This document shows positions 26,637-38,549 of a stretch of DNA of 64,000 bases, piece by piece. The DNA lies in the NCBI RefSeq assembly GCF_964340395.1, contig NC_135551.1, forward strand, positions 6,356,463 to 6,420,462. The letters are read 5' to 3'. Below the pieces are notes generated by a model. It saw only the letters and a list, made by a program, of their open reading frames with translations. It ran no database searches and was not told where the DNA came from. Both the position numbers and the translations under genes were made by a program. The number at the start of each line of letters is the position of its first letter. Position 1 is the stretch's first letter. This DNA comes from Glandiceps talaboti (lineage: Eukaryota; Hemichordata; Enteropneusta; Spengelidae).

Positions 26637-26840
26637 CTAATTTACTAGCCATAGTGAAAACTTGTAATGAATCTTTATTGTCCTCTCCATGGTTACCGGA
26701 GGAGCCGTTTTGTTGACTGTCATCATCCCCCAGATGGCTAGGTGTGTCAGAGGCAACCTGACCACTTTCCAATCCTGGTGTACCATCGCTACTACCCAAT
26801 AACGGTTCAACTGCGTTACCATCTATGACATGTCCTTCTC
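26637..26840 (-). CDS. Gene A exon 2: acidic low-complexity linker
   Basis: A 204-bp symmetric phase-1 exon with acceptor TTTTAACAG and donor AATTAG/GTAGGA. It encodes an Asp/Ser/Gly/Asn-rich segment (HLGDDDSQQNGSSGNHGED), probably disordered, linking the GT-like domain to the TRADD-N-like domain. Open and same length as in gene B. Confidence 0.7.
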
Positions 26841-26954
26841 CTGTTAAAATCCAAGAAGGGTATAAGTAACAAATCAAGTATGAATCTGAATTTTAATAAA
26901 TACCGAATGTTTCGAAATCAACAAGAAAAAACCTTTCACGGTATACACCACCAC

Positions 26955-27028
26955 AATCACCACCACCACCACCGACCACCTCCACCACAGTCGACGTATT
27001 CATGATGATGATGATCATCATCATCATC

Positions 27029-27080
<52 letters not shown>

Positions 27081-27120
27081 GCAACAGCAACAACAACAAC
27101 AACAAAAACAACAACAGCAG
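26955..27120. repeat. CAC/ATC/CAA/CAG trinucleotide repeat in gene A intron 1
   Basis: A compound triplet repeat with a (CAA)n core of about 90 bp. The equivalent place in gene B intron 1 (about 52060-52105) has only a few ATC/CAG/CAA units, so the expansion is specific to A. The poly-Leu minus-strand ORF across it is an artefact. Confidence 0.85.
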
Positions 27121-27348
27121 TAGCAGCTTTACCGTGGTGGATGGATTAACGTCGCAATCTAAGTAACATCACCCAACAACTAAAACTATTATCATATATA
27201 CCCACAACCACAACCACAACCACCACTATCATTACTACATCACCTCACAATTAATACTGGTTCACAACTTGTCCTCCCCTCCCGTACAATGCCTTAAAGG
27301 AATGTAACTCATTGCTTCGTCAGCAGTAAATACAAAATGTAATAGTAC

Positions 27349-28597
27349 CTGGCTGGGGATCTCCTCTTGCCCTTTGTTCTTGAGAACAGCGATGAAGGAA
27401 TATCTCCTGAGATTCAGCTATAGCACCATACTTTGCTGATTTATAGAGTTCATCCTTCACTTTGTTTGCCTTTGAACAAGCTCGAGTATAGTTCCTGAGA
27501 ATCCTCAGAATTTCTCTCCTCCACTTCTCACCAGCTGTGTCTTTGTTTTCATTTGGACCCACATCACAGACTGGAACAGTCAAAGTTTCTAGATGGGTTT
27601 CTACAAACGACGCAAAGCCAGACATTCTTGGTACCAGTGTAGGAATACCGACGGCACAACCTATCAGACCAATCATACAGAATGGATCACTCTTCCCTGA
27701 ACAGGATAACAACAAATGACATTGGAGTAAACAATTTCGTATCTCTTTCACAGATGATACAGGGGGTAAAAGTGGGAGCTTCAGAAATCTTGAACTGGCC
27801 TCATCTATCAGATATCGTCTGCAGTCTTCACATACAGAATCTTCAATACCTCTTAATCTCCATACTGGTTGGTTTGGATCAAACTCATAGGAATCAGCAA
27901 CTTTGCCCATGGCCTTTGCAACTGCTACTAATTCTCTTACCGCCGGTACATCTGGTACATTGTGCACTGTAAGGACTTCAATGCCATTTTCTAAACTGGT
28001 CAAATCCTTCATATTCATCTTCAGATCTTCAAACTCACCAACCCATGGAAAGTACAACAAGTGCTTTTCCTTCTGTATTTTGCTCGCATAATACTTGTAC
28101 ACTCTCTCACCCACAGACACAACAAAGGCAGCAGCATCTACATGTTCCATCAACTCGAATTCTTTGGCACGTAATTCAGATGGGATGAAGCTAACGTCAT
28201 CCGGAATGACATACAGGAAAGGAACGAGACTTGCATCATGGAATATGTCATCCTGGATACTTCTTGCTGCATCAGCTGTTCCATCGTCACACGTGTGACA
28301 GATTATCAATGAAATGTCATTGTCTTGTAGTCTTGGAAAGAAATCTTTATGAAGTATCAACCATTCTGAACAAGGAATATAATTTAACCTTGGGTTTGGT
28401 TCTGGTAATGTTAGCCTGACACCATACCCTTCGGCATCTGTACGTTCTTCATCACTGGCTTTAAGAACAGTACAATACACCCGGTGACCTTGGTTTACAA
28501 GTTTGATGCAAAATTCTCTTTGAATCAGGCACGTAGCTATGTCTTTCTTTGACCACCATTCTTTGCCGACAACTAACACTCCATTGTTGACAGACAT
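27349..28597 (-). CDS. Gene A exon 1: GT4-like (GT-B fold) domain
   Basis: Start ATG at 28597 (MSVNNGVLVVGKEWW); donor CCAG/GTACTA at 27349; 1,249 bp, phase 1. It encodes an N-terminal Rossmann half (GVLVVGKEWW, QGHRVYCTVLKAS), a linker helix region (DAAAFVVSVGERVYKYYASK) and a C-terminal half (CHLLLSCSGKSDPFCMIGLI, then GIPTLVPRMSGFASFVE). This layout follows GT4 glycosyltransferases, but the E-x7-E motif is D...I, as in gene B. An acceptor-like CTCTTTCATGTTCCTTAG just upstream of the start implies an upstream 5' UTR exon. Intact and over 90% identical to gene B by eye. Confidence 0.75.
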
Positions 28598-28609
28598 TAT
28601 CTGCACCTA

Positions 28610-29860
28610 AGGAACATGAAAGAGGTTTAATTTATAATTGTAATTATCCTATAGACTATAACAAATAAACTTGAAAGTGAATTGAAAACCTCAAGTATAT
28701 AGTGACAAATTTAAATCCCACTTCGTGTTGATTATTAAACGTAGATTGATTGTGTGTGCTATAAAAATAACGTTAATAAATCCGAAAGATGGTACGACTC
28801 GAGCCTTACGTGCCCTGAGCGCTAAATGACAACAACTGTATGAACAGAGCTGACTGTCTTTGACAGTGCTACATGTAGTATTGCTAATCTTCTTTTAGTT
28901 TCGTAAGATTTCTTGGGAATACCTGATCTAAGATTCACTACACATGTGACTGAAAGAGTTTCTAACTCCTTGAACTATATCTTACGACATGCGATGCTTT
29001 CCATGTCACATAGCTATACATTTAGAAAATTTAACAAATATTTTTGAACTGTATATGTAAAAATTTACAATTCTGAAATGATAAATTCCTCTAAATCCCA
29101 ATATTTAAGGAACACTATTAAAATGTAACGTTGACCACTTGATAATTTCCCTTACACATCCAATACTATTAATTATAGTCAAGTCATTTTTATCAATATT
29201 TCTGTTGTTTTTGCCATTTCCTCAAACCAATAACCACCATCCAAAATGAACAAGTTTTGCTTACGAAATAAACCTGACAAACTAAGCAATAAACCAGGTG
29301 ACATAAATTATATGGATGACATAAACCCATTTAGTTAACATAGTACATTTCAGGCGTTATGACCTGAGTGATGTAACCAGAAGTAGGAGTAATGAATAAC
29401 TATGTTCGACCAGCATACCTAAACATTGATTACAAATTCTGTATTTTGTCAATACCTTGGAAACCAAAGTGTACAATTTCGAAAATATTTTAATTTCTCT
29501 ACATAATTATTATGCCGACCTCCGCCCATGAATTACATCCTCTTCAAAGAGTAGAAGATAGGCGGGTATAGAAACTGATGCTCGCATTTGCTTTGATTTT
29601 TGTAACATGCAACTAATTGGTTAACTTGATAGTCAAGGCAACTAATCTAATAATTATGCAAATATTTACCATTGAATTGTACACAATACCAGAACAACTT
29701 TATATTGCATTCGATATTTCACAATCTCTTAAATGATCCAGTTTAGTATTAAGTTTACTCTGATGTGATCCTGATATTTTATGTTGATATTAGTCAGTTG
29801 TAAAACCATTTTAATTTTGAAATATTACTGAATTTGGATTTGGCAAACCCGAGTAGTAAG
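28610..29860 (-). promoter_or_regulatory. 5' flank of gene A, conserved with gene B
   Basis: Colinear with 53590-54180 and 55640-56250 upstream of gene B. The best-conserved part is about 29351-29420 (TGACCTGAGTGATG, then AGAAGTAGGAGTAATGAATA). The promoter and any first non-coding exon should lie here, but no clear TATA box or interferon-type response element is conserved in both copies. Confidence 0.4.
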
Positions 29861-30000
29861 ATGAATACTTGACCAATGTTAGTCACACTCAGCACAGGAT
29901 CACGATAGTCAGATGAATACCTAGCCAATGTTAGTGACAAAAAGCACAGAATCAGGACTTCCCAGATGTATACTTGGCCAATATTAGTCACACTCATTAT
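29860..30000. repeat. 52-53-bp minisatellite, three units, unit A
   Basis: Three imperfect units start GATGAATACTTGACCAATG at 29860, 29912 and 29965 and carry TTAGTCACACTCAGCACAG-like tails. It marks the right end of homology between units A and B. Confidence 0.8.
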
Positions 30001-30339
30001 TTCGAAACTGTATTGGTGTAGTTGGAATCAATTATGGATTAGATAACCACTTTATATTCATTAAAATGTTACATTACCAATATTTAGATATTCTTCATGT
30101 TTACCAGTAATCAATATCATCCAGAAGCAGTGAAGAAACAGGTTGAAGTCGTGATCGCCTATGAGGGCTCTGATTTTTGGGTTCGGACCACATATCAATT
30201 TGATATTATCTATCGTGTATACAGCTCCAGAAATACGCTTATTCATAGGTTATGTGATACTGTTAACGGTGTGTGATATTACGAGCAAGTTAACGTACCT
30301 AAAATACGTATTTAAAAAAGTTCCAGTTTCAGCTAGTGC

Positions 30340-33050
30340 ATCTTTAATAGTCTGGTTGACATATACTCCGTTCACACTAGGACCTATCCTCCGGAGAATC
30401 AGTGACTTAAATTAACTCCGGAGGTAATTTGCGTGTGTGAATGGTCGACTCCGGAGAATCTGTGGATTATTTTACTGCGGAGGTTTTGGTTGATTCAGCT
30501 CCGGAGATCCTCCGGAGGAAAGGATTAGCTTGTACTCAGTTGTAGGTGTGAACGCTTTACGCCGGTGTAAGCGCCCTCAATCGGTGTATTGCAGTCATCG
30601 CACTAATTTCCCCGGTCAGCAAATTACCATGTTGCCAGCTAATTAGTGCGCAATATTGAGAGTTCGATCGACAATTACCGAGCCACATGTTCATACATGT
30701 ATTGTAAACTGATGTCGCCGCGTACTTAGGCCTTTCTTGTTTATTAGGATAGTGGTGTGTAGCACCATGGGTGAAGTCATAAAACTTTGTCCGGAAGAAA
30801 CCATTTCATGTACTGGTTATAAGTTGGCATAAACACGTTTGTATTTATATACTCATCTTTACTATCACACTTTGGTAAGCTTGCTAATCTTTATTCAGAA
30901 CCACCAATGTATTAAAAAAAACATTGAAGTCGGCAACGAATCATAAATATTGTTATTATTATTGATGTACCACACCACATCATCCCTTCAATGAATCATC
31001 CTCCCATGTAACATTTATGTGGTTCACTCAAACTATGTCTTATACTAACTGCAATAACTGTAGCGTGTACTGTGATTTTGGGGTTCTTTCCTCTGTTTTT
31101 GTACCTTTTTCCGTTCCGATGTTTGACTGGAAGCAATCGCTACAATTTCTCCAACGGTAACGCAAATGGCCGAGGTCACAGTGAAAACGCCGTTTCAAAA
31201 TGTTGCTACTTTTAGGTTTTCCTGTCGAATTGCAGAGCCAAACTTACGCGAAATATTATTAGGAGAACAAGACTCGTTAATTTGCTATTCAACCACCACA
31301 TATTGCCCAAAATTTAACACGTGTGAGATACGTTTTCGTTACGATCTGAAAAGATACCTTATGTTTAGCACACGATGTCTTCGCCACCGTATTTACGGAA
31401 ACTGCTATCAAAGAAGTTGTTGCCGAGATAGCACAGTAATTTGCGTAAATATTCTCTTCAGATTTTGTGGATTTCCTTTGTATTAACTCCCGATTATAAG
31501 TTTTAACGGTACATTGTGGCCGACATATGAGCATCACAGCCATATAAGTTCAAACGCTGTGAGCATTGGAGGTACATGTATCTGTGAATATATGGTTTGT
31601 GTAAAAGTTGCTATTGATGTCTACGTTTTAGGTACTTGTCCTCGGGTTTTAATTTTACGATATTTCCATCTTGAAGTTTTTTACTGAGACTGAATGTGAA
31701 TGTACTCGGAAAAGTAATGGGGTGACTGGGGGAACCCGTCCCGTTTTACATGTGCAAGTCAGATGGTGTCACGTAATTAATCTGCAAATAAATGCAGCTA
31801 TAGTTCTCAACATCACGTAATTACGTACAATTAGTGTTCGGTAGGATTTTTTTTTCGTTTGGTTTACTGAAATATTTCATAGCAGACGACTGATGTGCGA
31901 TGTGAAATTGATAACATATATTGGGTCATTTCACCACTGAGTGCCGTAAGTGTTTGGAAGTTGACTATTGCGTGAATCATTTTTGACTTTTTTACCAGTG
32001 AATGTCTACGCCACACTTATTCCTCTGAAGATTGTTCAGTTCAAATAAATTAAAGTAAAGACGATACGAGATTTGATAAATACTGATATTGTTACATGTA
32101 CAGTACTACAGACATGCACACAGTGCACAGATCACATACGGAAGTGCAAATTTGCCGCCATAACAACGAAAGGCCTTGCGTGGAAAGTATTTCGGAAGGC
32201 AGAATTTGCCTGCGGTCTCGTTGCGATATTATTTTTTTCATTAGCGGGTTGTTCACCATTTCCATCACTCCTACCTGGCTTACTAGCCGGAGAAAAGAAA
32301 TTAGTTATTTGCCGTTTACTCATACTGAAACCGGCGGTGGTTCTCCGCCGTGTAGGCTATTTGCTGTACCATGGAAGTAGAACCATGGCTGTACTATGTC
32401 GACAAACTACCATTATTTGAGAAGAGACGTTTAATGTCAGGGGCAAACGGGAGTAGAGAAAAACCATACAACATGTCCCTCGCTAATAGTAATACACCCA
32501 TGGTCCACAACAGCGAAAGAGGTAACAACTGGTGTGACTGAATTCAGAATTTGTACGACTAGAAAACACATGAATTCACGTTGGTCGACATGTCAACGTC
32601 GAGCGTGTTGCGTGGCTTGTCGAAATAAAAGTTAAACTGGACATCACGACGCGACGACGAGTGAAATTGTTAACATGCATGAGATCTGAGAAGACATCTT
32701 CGCTTATTTCTCGAACGCATGAACGTACACAGCAATAAACAACACAAGGCAGTCTCTACAACTCATGTTGTTTACAATGATCGCACTATGCACTTATCGT
32801 TGAACTTATCGTTTACGCCGGCGGATAATGGTGTCACATTGTGTGTGTGAACACATACAGCTGATCCCCTCTGTTTACTAATCGTTCTCACCTATTTACG
32901 CCGGAGAAAAAAAAACACGAAAAAAGCAATATGAACATGCCTATATAAATACAGATTTAAAGATAGAAGGAAATTAAACCATTTATTTTATTAACTGAAT
33001 TTCAGCAATATATGATAATTTTGCTTAGATACGCTCTCATGTCTTCTGAC
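30340..33050. other. No recognised gene; CTCCGGAG cluster and short ORFs
   Basis: The left end carries repeated CTCCGGAG palindromes (30388-30520). Several 60-115-codon ORFs overlap in different frames (31166-31486, 31289-31543 minus, 32073-32420, 32132-32323 minus). None shows a recognisable domain. Higher GC than surroundings and absence from unit B suggest an inserted, decayed transposon, but no terminal repeats could be confirmed. Confidence 0.4.
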
Positions 33051-33699
33051 AATACGTTTTGATTTTTTTTATTCTGGACTTATATGGGTCATCTTGTTTA
33101 AATTTGGGTCACACTGAAGAAATATACGTTGATCGGGTCATGGGAAACATAGAATTGAATGAGGAAAACCTTATATATGCATATATAGATAGAGTAACAC
33201 AAATCAATAACAATTCTCACAATTCACAGAAGGAAAATGTCTATGACCATACGCTGTACACCGAATCTTTCAAATCAATGTATTATATAAAGTGAGTTGC
33301 AAGAAAGATAATTGGTGGAATAATGACTGTCTCATGACGCGAAATAGATAACGCTTGTGGTTTAAGATTTGGAGATCTTGTGGCAGACGTCGTATAGGTC
33401 AAATTTATCTTTGTTATCTTTGCTAAATCAGTATATAGATATACCTGTAGAGGAGCAATGAACGGTAGTTTGAACGGTTTACTTCATGCATGATCATTTG
33501 GTCAGTTCACTTTATACTTGTCGATCTTGAAGAAAATTTTGGAATTGTATTCGTAATTGGAAAAGTAATCTATATCAAAATAATGATACCTGTATTGATA
33601 TTAAACAGTTCTATGATCATTCTACCATGACATTTAGCATGTCAAGTTGCACTATCTAGCGACGTTATTTCTATAGCCAAGGTAAATGTTCATGAGAAA

Positions 33700-35165
33700 T
33701 GTTTCAGGATGTTGTTTTCACTGATTTCGTTATGTCAGTATCAATGTTTGTTAAGTATGTTAAGAAACTTAAGTCTGGCGATCAACTCTAAGATTATATT
33801 TCAATTGAGTGTAATGTATTCGATTTGCTTTGAGTTTGGTATTGTTCCTTTGTCATTTACTAAAGGTCTGCGCATGTGTGTACCAGCAACACTTGATACC
33901 AAAACATTTCAGACCTTTGACTTTGTCATGTACCTTTTCTAAGATTCTTGAACTGTACATACTTGATGTATCTCGACTACATGAATTTAGTGAATTACGA
34001 TTCGATTTTATTCCAGGCAGAGGAACAGCTACTTTGCACTTGTAAATGATGTTATTTCTTATTGAACCAAACGAGGGTCATCTGTGTACACCTGTTCTCT
34101 TGATGCAGAAGGAGCATTTGGAGCTATAGTTCATGATTTTTGTTTTGTAAAGCAATGGATGTGATTCCTGATCATTGCTAGTTGATGTTGGTGTACTGGT
34201 ACAGGCATATTACAGTACAGAGCAAATGGGCCTCTAGATTGAGTAAACCAGTAACGGTACCGGTGTGTGTGGGTACCCGTCAGGGGATTATCTTCCCCTT
34301 TTCGTATTAATATGTTTTATCAAGGATTAGTTAATGAATTATCTGCATGTGTTGGTGGTATCAAAATTAATAATATGTCTTTTAATGTTTTCTGTTATGC
34401 TGATGTTTTACTGTTAGGCAGTTTGTCAGTTACTGGCTTCAAAATATGATTGACGTTGCACAGAGATATATCACTAATCATATGGTTTATGATTTAATCC
34501 ACCAAAAACAGAAAGTGTCATCTTCGGTCGGTGTACACTTAGTTCTCATCCATATTGGTTATTATATTGGATGGTGTAAGCTTTGCTCAATGTGACAGCG
34601 TGAACTATTTATGCATATAGGAAGGCATTTTATTGATTTCATGGTGCTGGATTTAATAATTGTTCTTATAATAGTAATATTTTAGTTTACACGTGGAATG
34701 CTGCTATTAGACCAGTTTTAACATATGGTACATGTATCTAAATCATCTTCGAATAAGGCTGAAAAAATTCAGGCAAAATTGCTTAAGGCTATATTTGGCA
34801 TTCATAAATGTTTTAGAAGCACCCCTTTCTGAATGCAATTAATGTAATAAAAATTGAAGTCAGTGGAAATCAGTTCCCTTGAATTGTTGAAATTGATTTT
34901 TGGTAATAATTTTCGTGCATGTTGTTTTTACATGCATCTTTTGAATATGTATATATTGTTTCATTTATTCCTATGCTTGACATGCAATATCCTAAATCTG
35001 TCTTAAGAAATGTGAAAACATCCCGTATGTCAGACAGTATCCGTCAACTTTAAATACGAAGGAGCCACAGAGTTGTCAAATTCTTAACATGTTGTTGATA
35101 CAATGTGACATTGTATTGTACTGTACATGAATGAACTGTTTTTTTTTGTTTCCCTTCTTGTGGCT
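33700..35165 (+). mobile_element. Degenerate LINE: RT domain to 3' end
   Basis: Broken plus-strand frames give the ordered RT motifs of a CR1/L2-like LINE: PLTLSCTFSKILE, DFIPGRGTATLHL, SLDAEGAFGAI, SSPFRINMFYQGLVNEL and the active-site block FNVFCYADVLLLGSL, where the second catalytic Asp is Val. Downstream come a KAEKIQAKLLKAIFGIHK segment and a short 3' UTR. Frameshifts, stops and the YADV change make it inactive. Confidence 0.8.
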
Positions 35166-35197
35166 TAATAAAATAAATGAATAAATAAATAAATGAA

Positions 35198-35260
<63 letters not shown>

Positions 35261-35265
35261 ATACA
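35166..35265. repeat. (AATA)n tail of the LINE
   Basis: About 95 bp of AAAT/AATA tetranucleotides directly after the LINE 3' UTR, consistent with a 3'-terminal repeat extended by slippage. Confidence 0.85.
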
Positions 35266-35339
35266 AATATACTTCACCATGTGGTGCTTAGTTTTTATGT
35301 CTAATACAGACAATATTTGATGTCTACTGTAGAACTTAG

Positions 35340-37960
35340 CATCTCATGTCGACAATAACTACTTTATTTTTGAAAGCAGTTATTTTTAACTAACAACTCA
35401 CACATGCGCACTGTGCAGATCAACAGCGGTGCACTGATGTATGACAAGTGACTTCGTCTAGCCTAGTCGCTTTCTATCGACATACCATATTTCAGAGTAA
35501 AGTGTCAGGTGTTATATTGTTTCCTAAGAACGAGTGAACTGGTGCGTATATGGCTATAGAATTTGGGACAATGCCTAATGACGTTTACTGACATTCTATA
35601 AGACCTTCAGAATAGTTACCCTTAGACAAACATGTTATCATACAACCAGAGACGTTGCATTAGAAAAACAAGAACATTTTGTTTATAATACAGAAAGCTT
35701 TTATTATACATCCAGCGTATGTGGTATGTCATAAAATGGAAGTGAAGAAAAGTTCGTGATGTTTAAATGTCAACTATGTTTAAGTATAACTCACCGGTGA
35801 CAACCTTTCACAATCAGTGTATGTTATGATAATAATTAGTATATTTTCTTCAAAATTAGTCATTTGTTATAACTCTTGACAATCGTCATAACGCCGTTTT
35901 GTGTCACAAAGTGACATGCTTTGAAACTACAAATACCTGACAGTATTGTTCTATGTACTGACCTTGATAGCACTCAGCTTCGGGACGGTCACTTTGTGTT
36001 TTTACAACCCTTAGATGCTGGTTTGTTGAATAGTTTGTTACACTATACTTATAAAGTTAGATTAAATCGTCAAACTTACGTTGCACAAATACACGTCCTC
36101 GAATAGGAAAACATCAGCTAGCATGTAACATGGCGTCCTGAGCTCCCCTGTATGCTTTCACGCAAGGGTAGTTCCCGGGGTAGTTCTTCTTCGTCTAGAC
36201 GGGGTCTAAATATAGCATATGACATCATTTGTACATTATATGCGTGGACTGTTAGGCAAACATTAAATTTAGTCTTCCCTCCATGTGTGTGGAAAATATT
36301 GTCAAAAGCTACAAAACAAATCTTTCCATATGGAAATCGGAGAATATGTTTTGTCTCACCATGGTAAAGGTCCGATAAGAAGCATATTTCACATGTACAT
36401 TTTTGAGACGTTGCGGCACTGCTTGCATTCTCACTAACATTGTCATTGTTACCTTCGTTCCACACGAGAAGTAAAATACATGAAACAAGAGGGTTTGCTT
36501 CACTTCACCAGAAATTCAAATCTAAACGCGATAAACCAGACCAAATAACAATTATTTTGGATTCGTTTGCAGTATTTTCCGTCCCAGAATACTAGCCAAC
36601 TGTTACAGCGTTAGCACAGGCTTCAACTTGTATGGCTTCGTGCAACTTTGACCACCATGATTTCAATTTTCATGAACTTGTTCCCGTCGACAAAACTGGC
36701 GCTCACTCAGCCTATATTGAAGAGACATATTTTCCGTAACGTTTTAGTAGTTTTAAAATCTCTCATGAATTGAGATATCGACGTGTGACTTAAATTTATC
36801 AACGGTGTCGGAGTGTTTAACCGCCACACACTGTACAGTTCATATTTATTCCAGGTATTAAGTTATAACACCTACTATACTAAACCGTTGTAATTATATT
36901 ACTAAACGAAGAAAATAGACGAGCAGAATACTACTACAATGATTTCAGTATCCCAAATGAATAATCCCAGATTTAGATGCATTGTGTAAGACTAACGTTT
37001 TTTTTTATCCATACATGTAGGATGATTCAAGTTAACGTGCAATTCATTTTCAGTAATTTCAAAAAAGAAAGAAAAGTATAACAAAGTTAAAAATTGAGAA
37101 GTTGAGGGGTTTTCAACTTAAAATACTGCACAACATATTACCTACTAATGTAACATAATCAAAATTCGACCCAACTAGAGTGGAATCTGAGAAATGCAAC
37201 TTCTGTTATAAAAAAAGAAGAAGCTTTTAATTCATTTATTCATTTTATGATTGTGAATTTGTTATGGAGTTTTGGGATGGATTGTATATGTTATGGGAAG
37301 AAAAGCAGGACTTATTAATATTCCAAATGCAAGACAAATCATCGTGGGTGATGAACAACTGTCATTATTATTGAATTTTGTTATTCTTGTTGCTGAGCGT
37401 TATATTTATATTTACAAAACAAAAACTAGATTTGTTGGCATGCAAAAATGCTTGCGTAGAGTTTCATATTCCGGTTAGAAAAGTAAATTAAATGCACATC
37501 TTACGAAATGAGGACAGTTTTCGAAATTGATAACGTAAGAAAAATTCCACGAAAAGAGTCGTATTTTTGTAATAAGCCCAATAAAAACGTTATCAAATAA
37601 AAAAAAGTTTGATACCGATACTTATGTACAAGATTGCTTTCTCGACCTATACTTGGACTATCAGAATGTATCAAATTGATGTGTTCACACATTTTAGGAT
37701 GTCATTATCATGTGTACAAAAGTAGATAAAAGTTACCATGGTAACGATAAATAATTATCATAAGATATGTTTTAACATTCATTTGATTATAGTACTATCA
37801 ACTTATATAAATTAAACTTTGTCACAATGTTTCAATTATTGCAACTTTTACATGAATGGGCGAGGTTACCCAACATAAAACGTTCGCCTGGAATTAATGT
37901 TTATTTTACATGTACAATTACAAAATATGCATACCGGCCAACTAGAGACTGTTTTCGTGC
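35340..37960. repeat. Complex repeat block, left part of duplication unit B
   Basis: Colinear with parts of 15640-18000 and 4980-7400. It contains the GAACTGG...TATGGCTATAGAATTTGGGACA segment, a TTTGTGTCACAAAGTGACAT segment near 35899, and a 115-codon minus ORF at 36118-36465 without recognised domain. Sequence from 36790 to 37900 matches 5620-6200 and 16240-16790. Confidence 0.6.
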
Positions 37961-38102
37961 AATCTGATTAAAATCCGATGTAGAGGCGACCACCACCAGG
38001 AAAACGTAAACATGTAATATGAAGGTCAAATCAAGCAAAAATACCGAGGGAAAAATAATAATGAACGATTAGCCGCCATCTACATCTTATTTTAATCAGA
38101 TT
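37961..38102. mobile_element. Short MITE with about 25-bp inverted ends
   Basis: The left end, AATCTGATTAAAATCCGATG followed by TAGA, is matched by the inverted right end TCTACATCTTATTTTAATCA with GATTT. Length about 140 bp. A related element with the same left end lies at 47107-47235 in gene B intron 7. Confidence 0.65.
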
Positions 38103-38190
38103 TGTTTCCATTGTACTCATAATCAATGGAGTGTTACAACAATTGAAACACAGACTCAGATAAGACAGTTTTATCAGTGTATTAAAATTT

Positions 38191-38246
38191 GATATGATAT
38201 GATATGATATGATATGATATGATATGATATATGATATGATATGATA
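38191..38246. repeat. (GATAT)n microsatellite
   Basis: Eleven or so ATATG pentamers, the same unit as at 8222-8512. Confidence 0.9.
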
Positions 38247-38549
38247 ATGACATAGGACCAATTTCAAGGGTTTATTCTTTTTATGACCTGTTAAACATGT
38301 ATATATCTATATCCATGCCACAGATTGATTGGATGAACAGGTTTAACTATACCACATTGGTGATAGGTTATATACAAAGAATAGGCAAGCCCTATGATTG
38401 GATGATTGCAAATAACACACGAGTCAACGGCCGAAGTGTTTGTTTTGCTAACGAATAATCGCCAACACTGTCCTTTTGGCGTTTTCCCCGGCATTCTGCG
38501 TTCGTTCTGAATCAGAAGTAGTTCATAACAAAAAGCAGGCATTTAAATA

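Larger units (their letters stand above)
21084..28597 (-). pseudogene. Gene A: GT-like/TRADD-N/IFIT paralogue, disrupted
   Basis: Minus-strand paralogue of gene B. Exons homologous to B exons 1, 2, 3, 4, 9 and 10 are present with conserved splice sites and phases, plus a 3' half of exon 8. Sequence equivalent to B 46765-50345 (exons 5, 6, 7 and the start of 8, about 3.6 kb) is missing. Exon 3 has a 55-bp deletion that shifts the frame to an immediate TGA. Three readings are possible. It may be a recent pseudogene. It may have split into a 5' GT gene and a 3' coiled-coil/IFIT gene starting at the ATG at 25290. Or skipping exons 3 and 8 restores a 1,003-codon frame, because all flanking introns are phase 1. 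GT and IFIT exons have no other lesions, so some coding function may persist. Confidence 0.75.

Noticed and set aside
27537-28419. Several plus-strand ORFs of 60-96 codons
   Set aside because: Antisense shadows of gene A exon 1, mirrored in gene B at 52519-53280.
28598-28606. Upstream in-frame GTG start for gene A exon 1 (and 53580-53588 for B)
   Set aside because: Not a normal eukaryotic start, and it sits in an acceptor-like CCTTAGGTGCAG; the ATG nine bases inside is preferred.
36118-36465. 115-codon minus ORF as a complete gene
   Set aside because: No recognisable domain, lies in a dispersed repeat; only its downstream part shows frame conservation and is kept as a weak finding.
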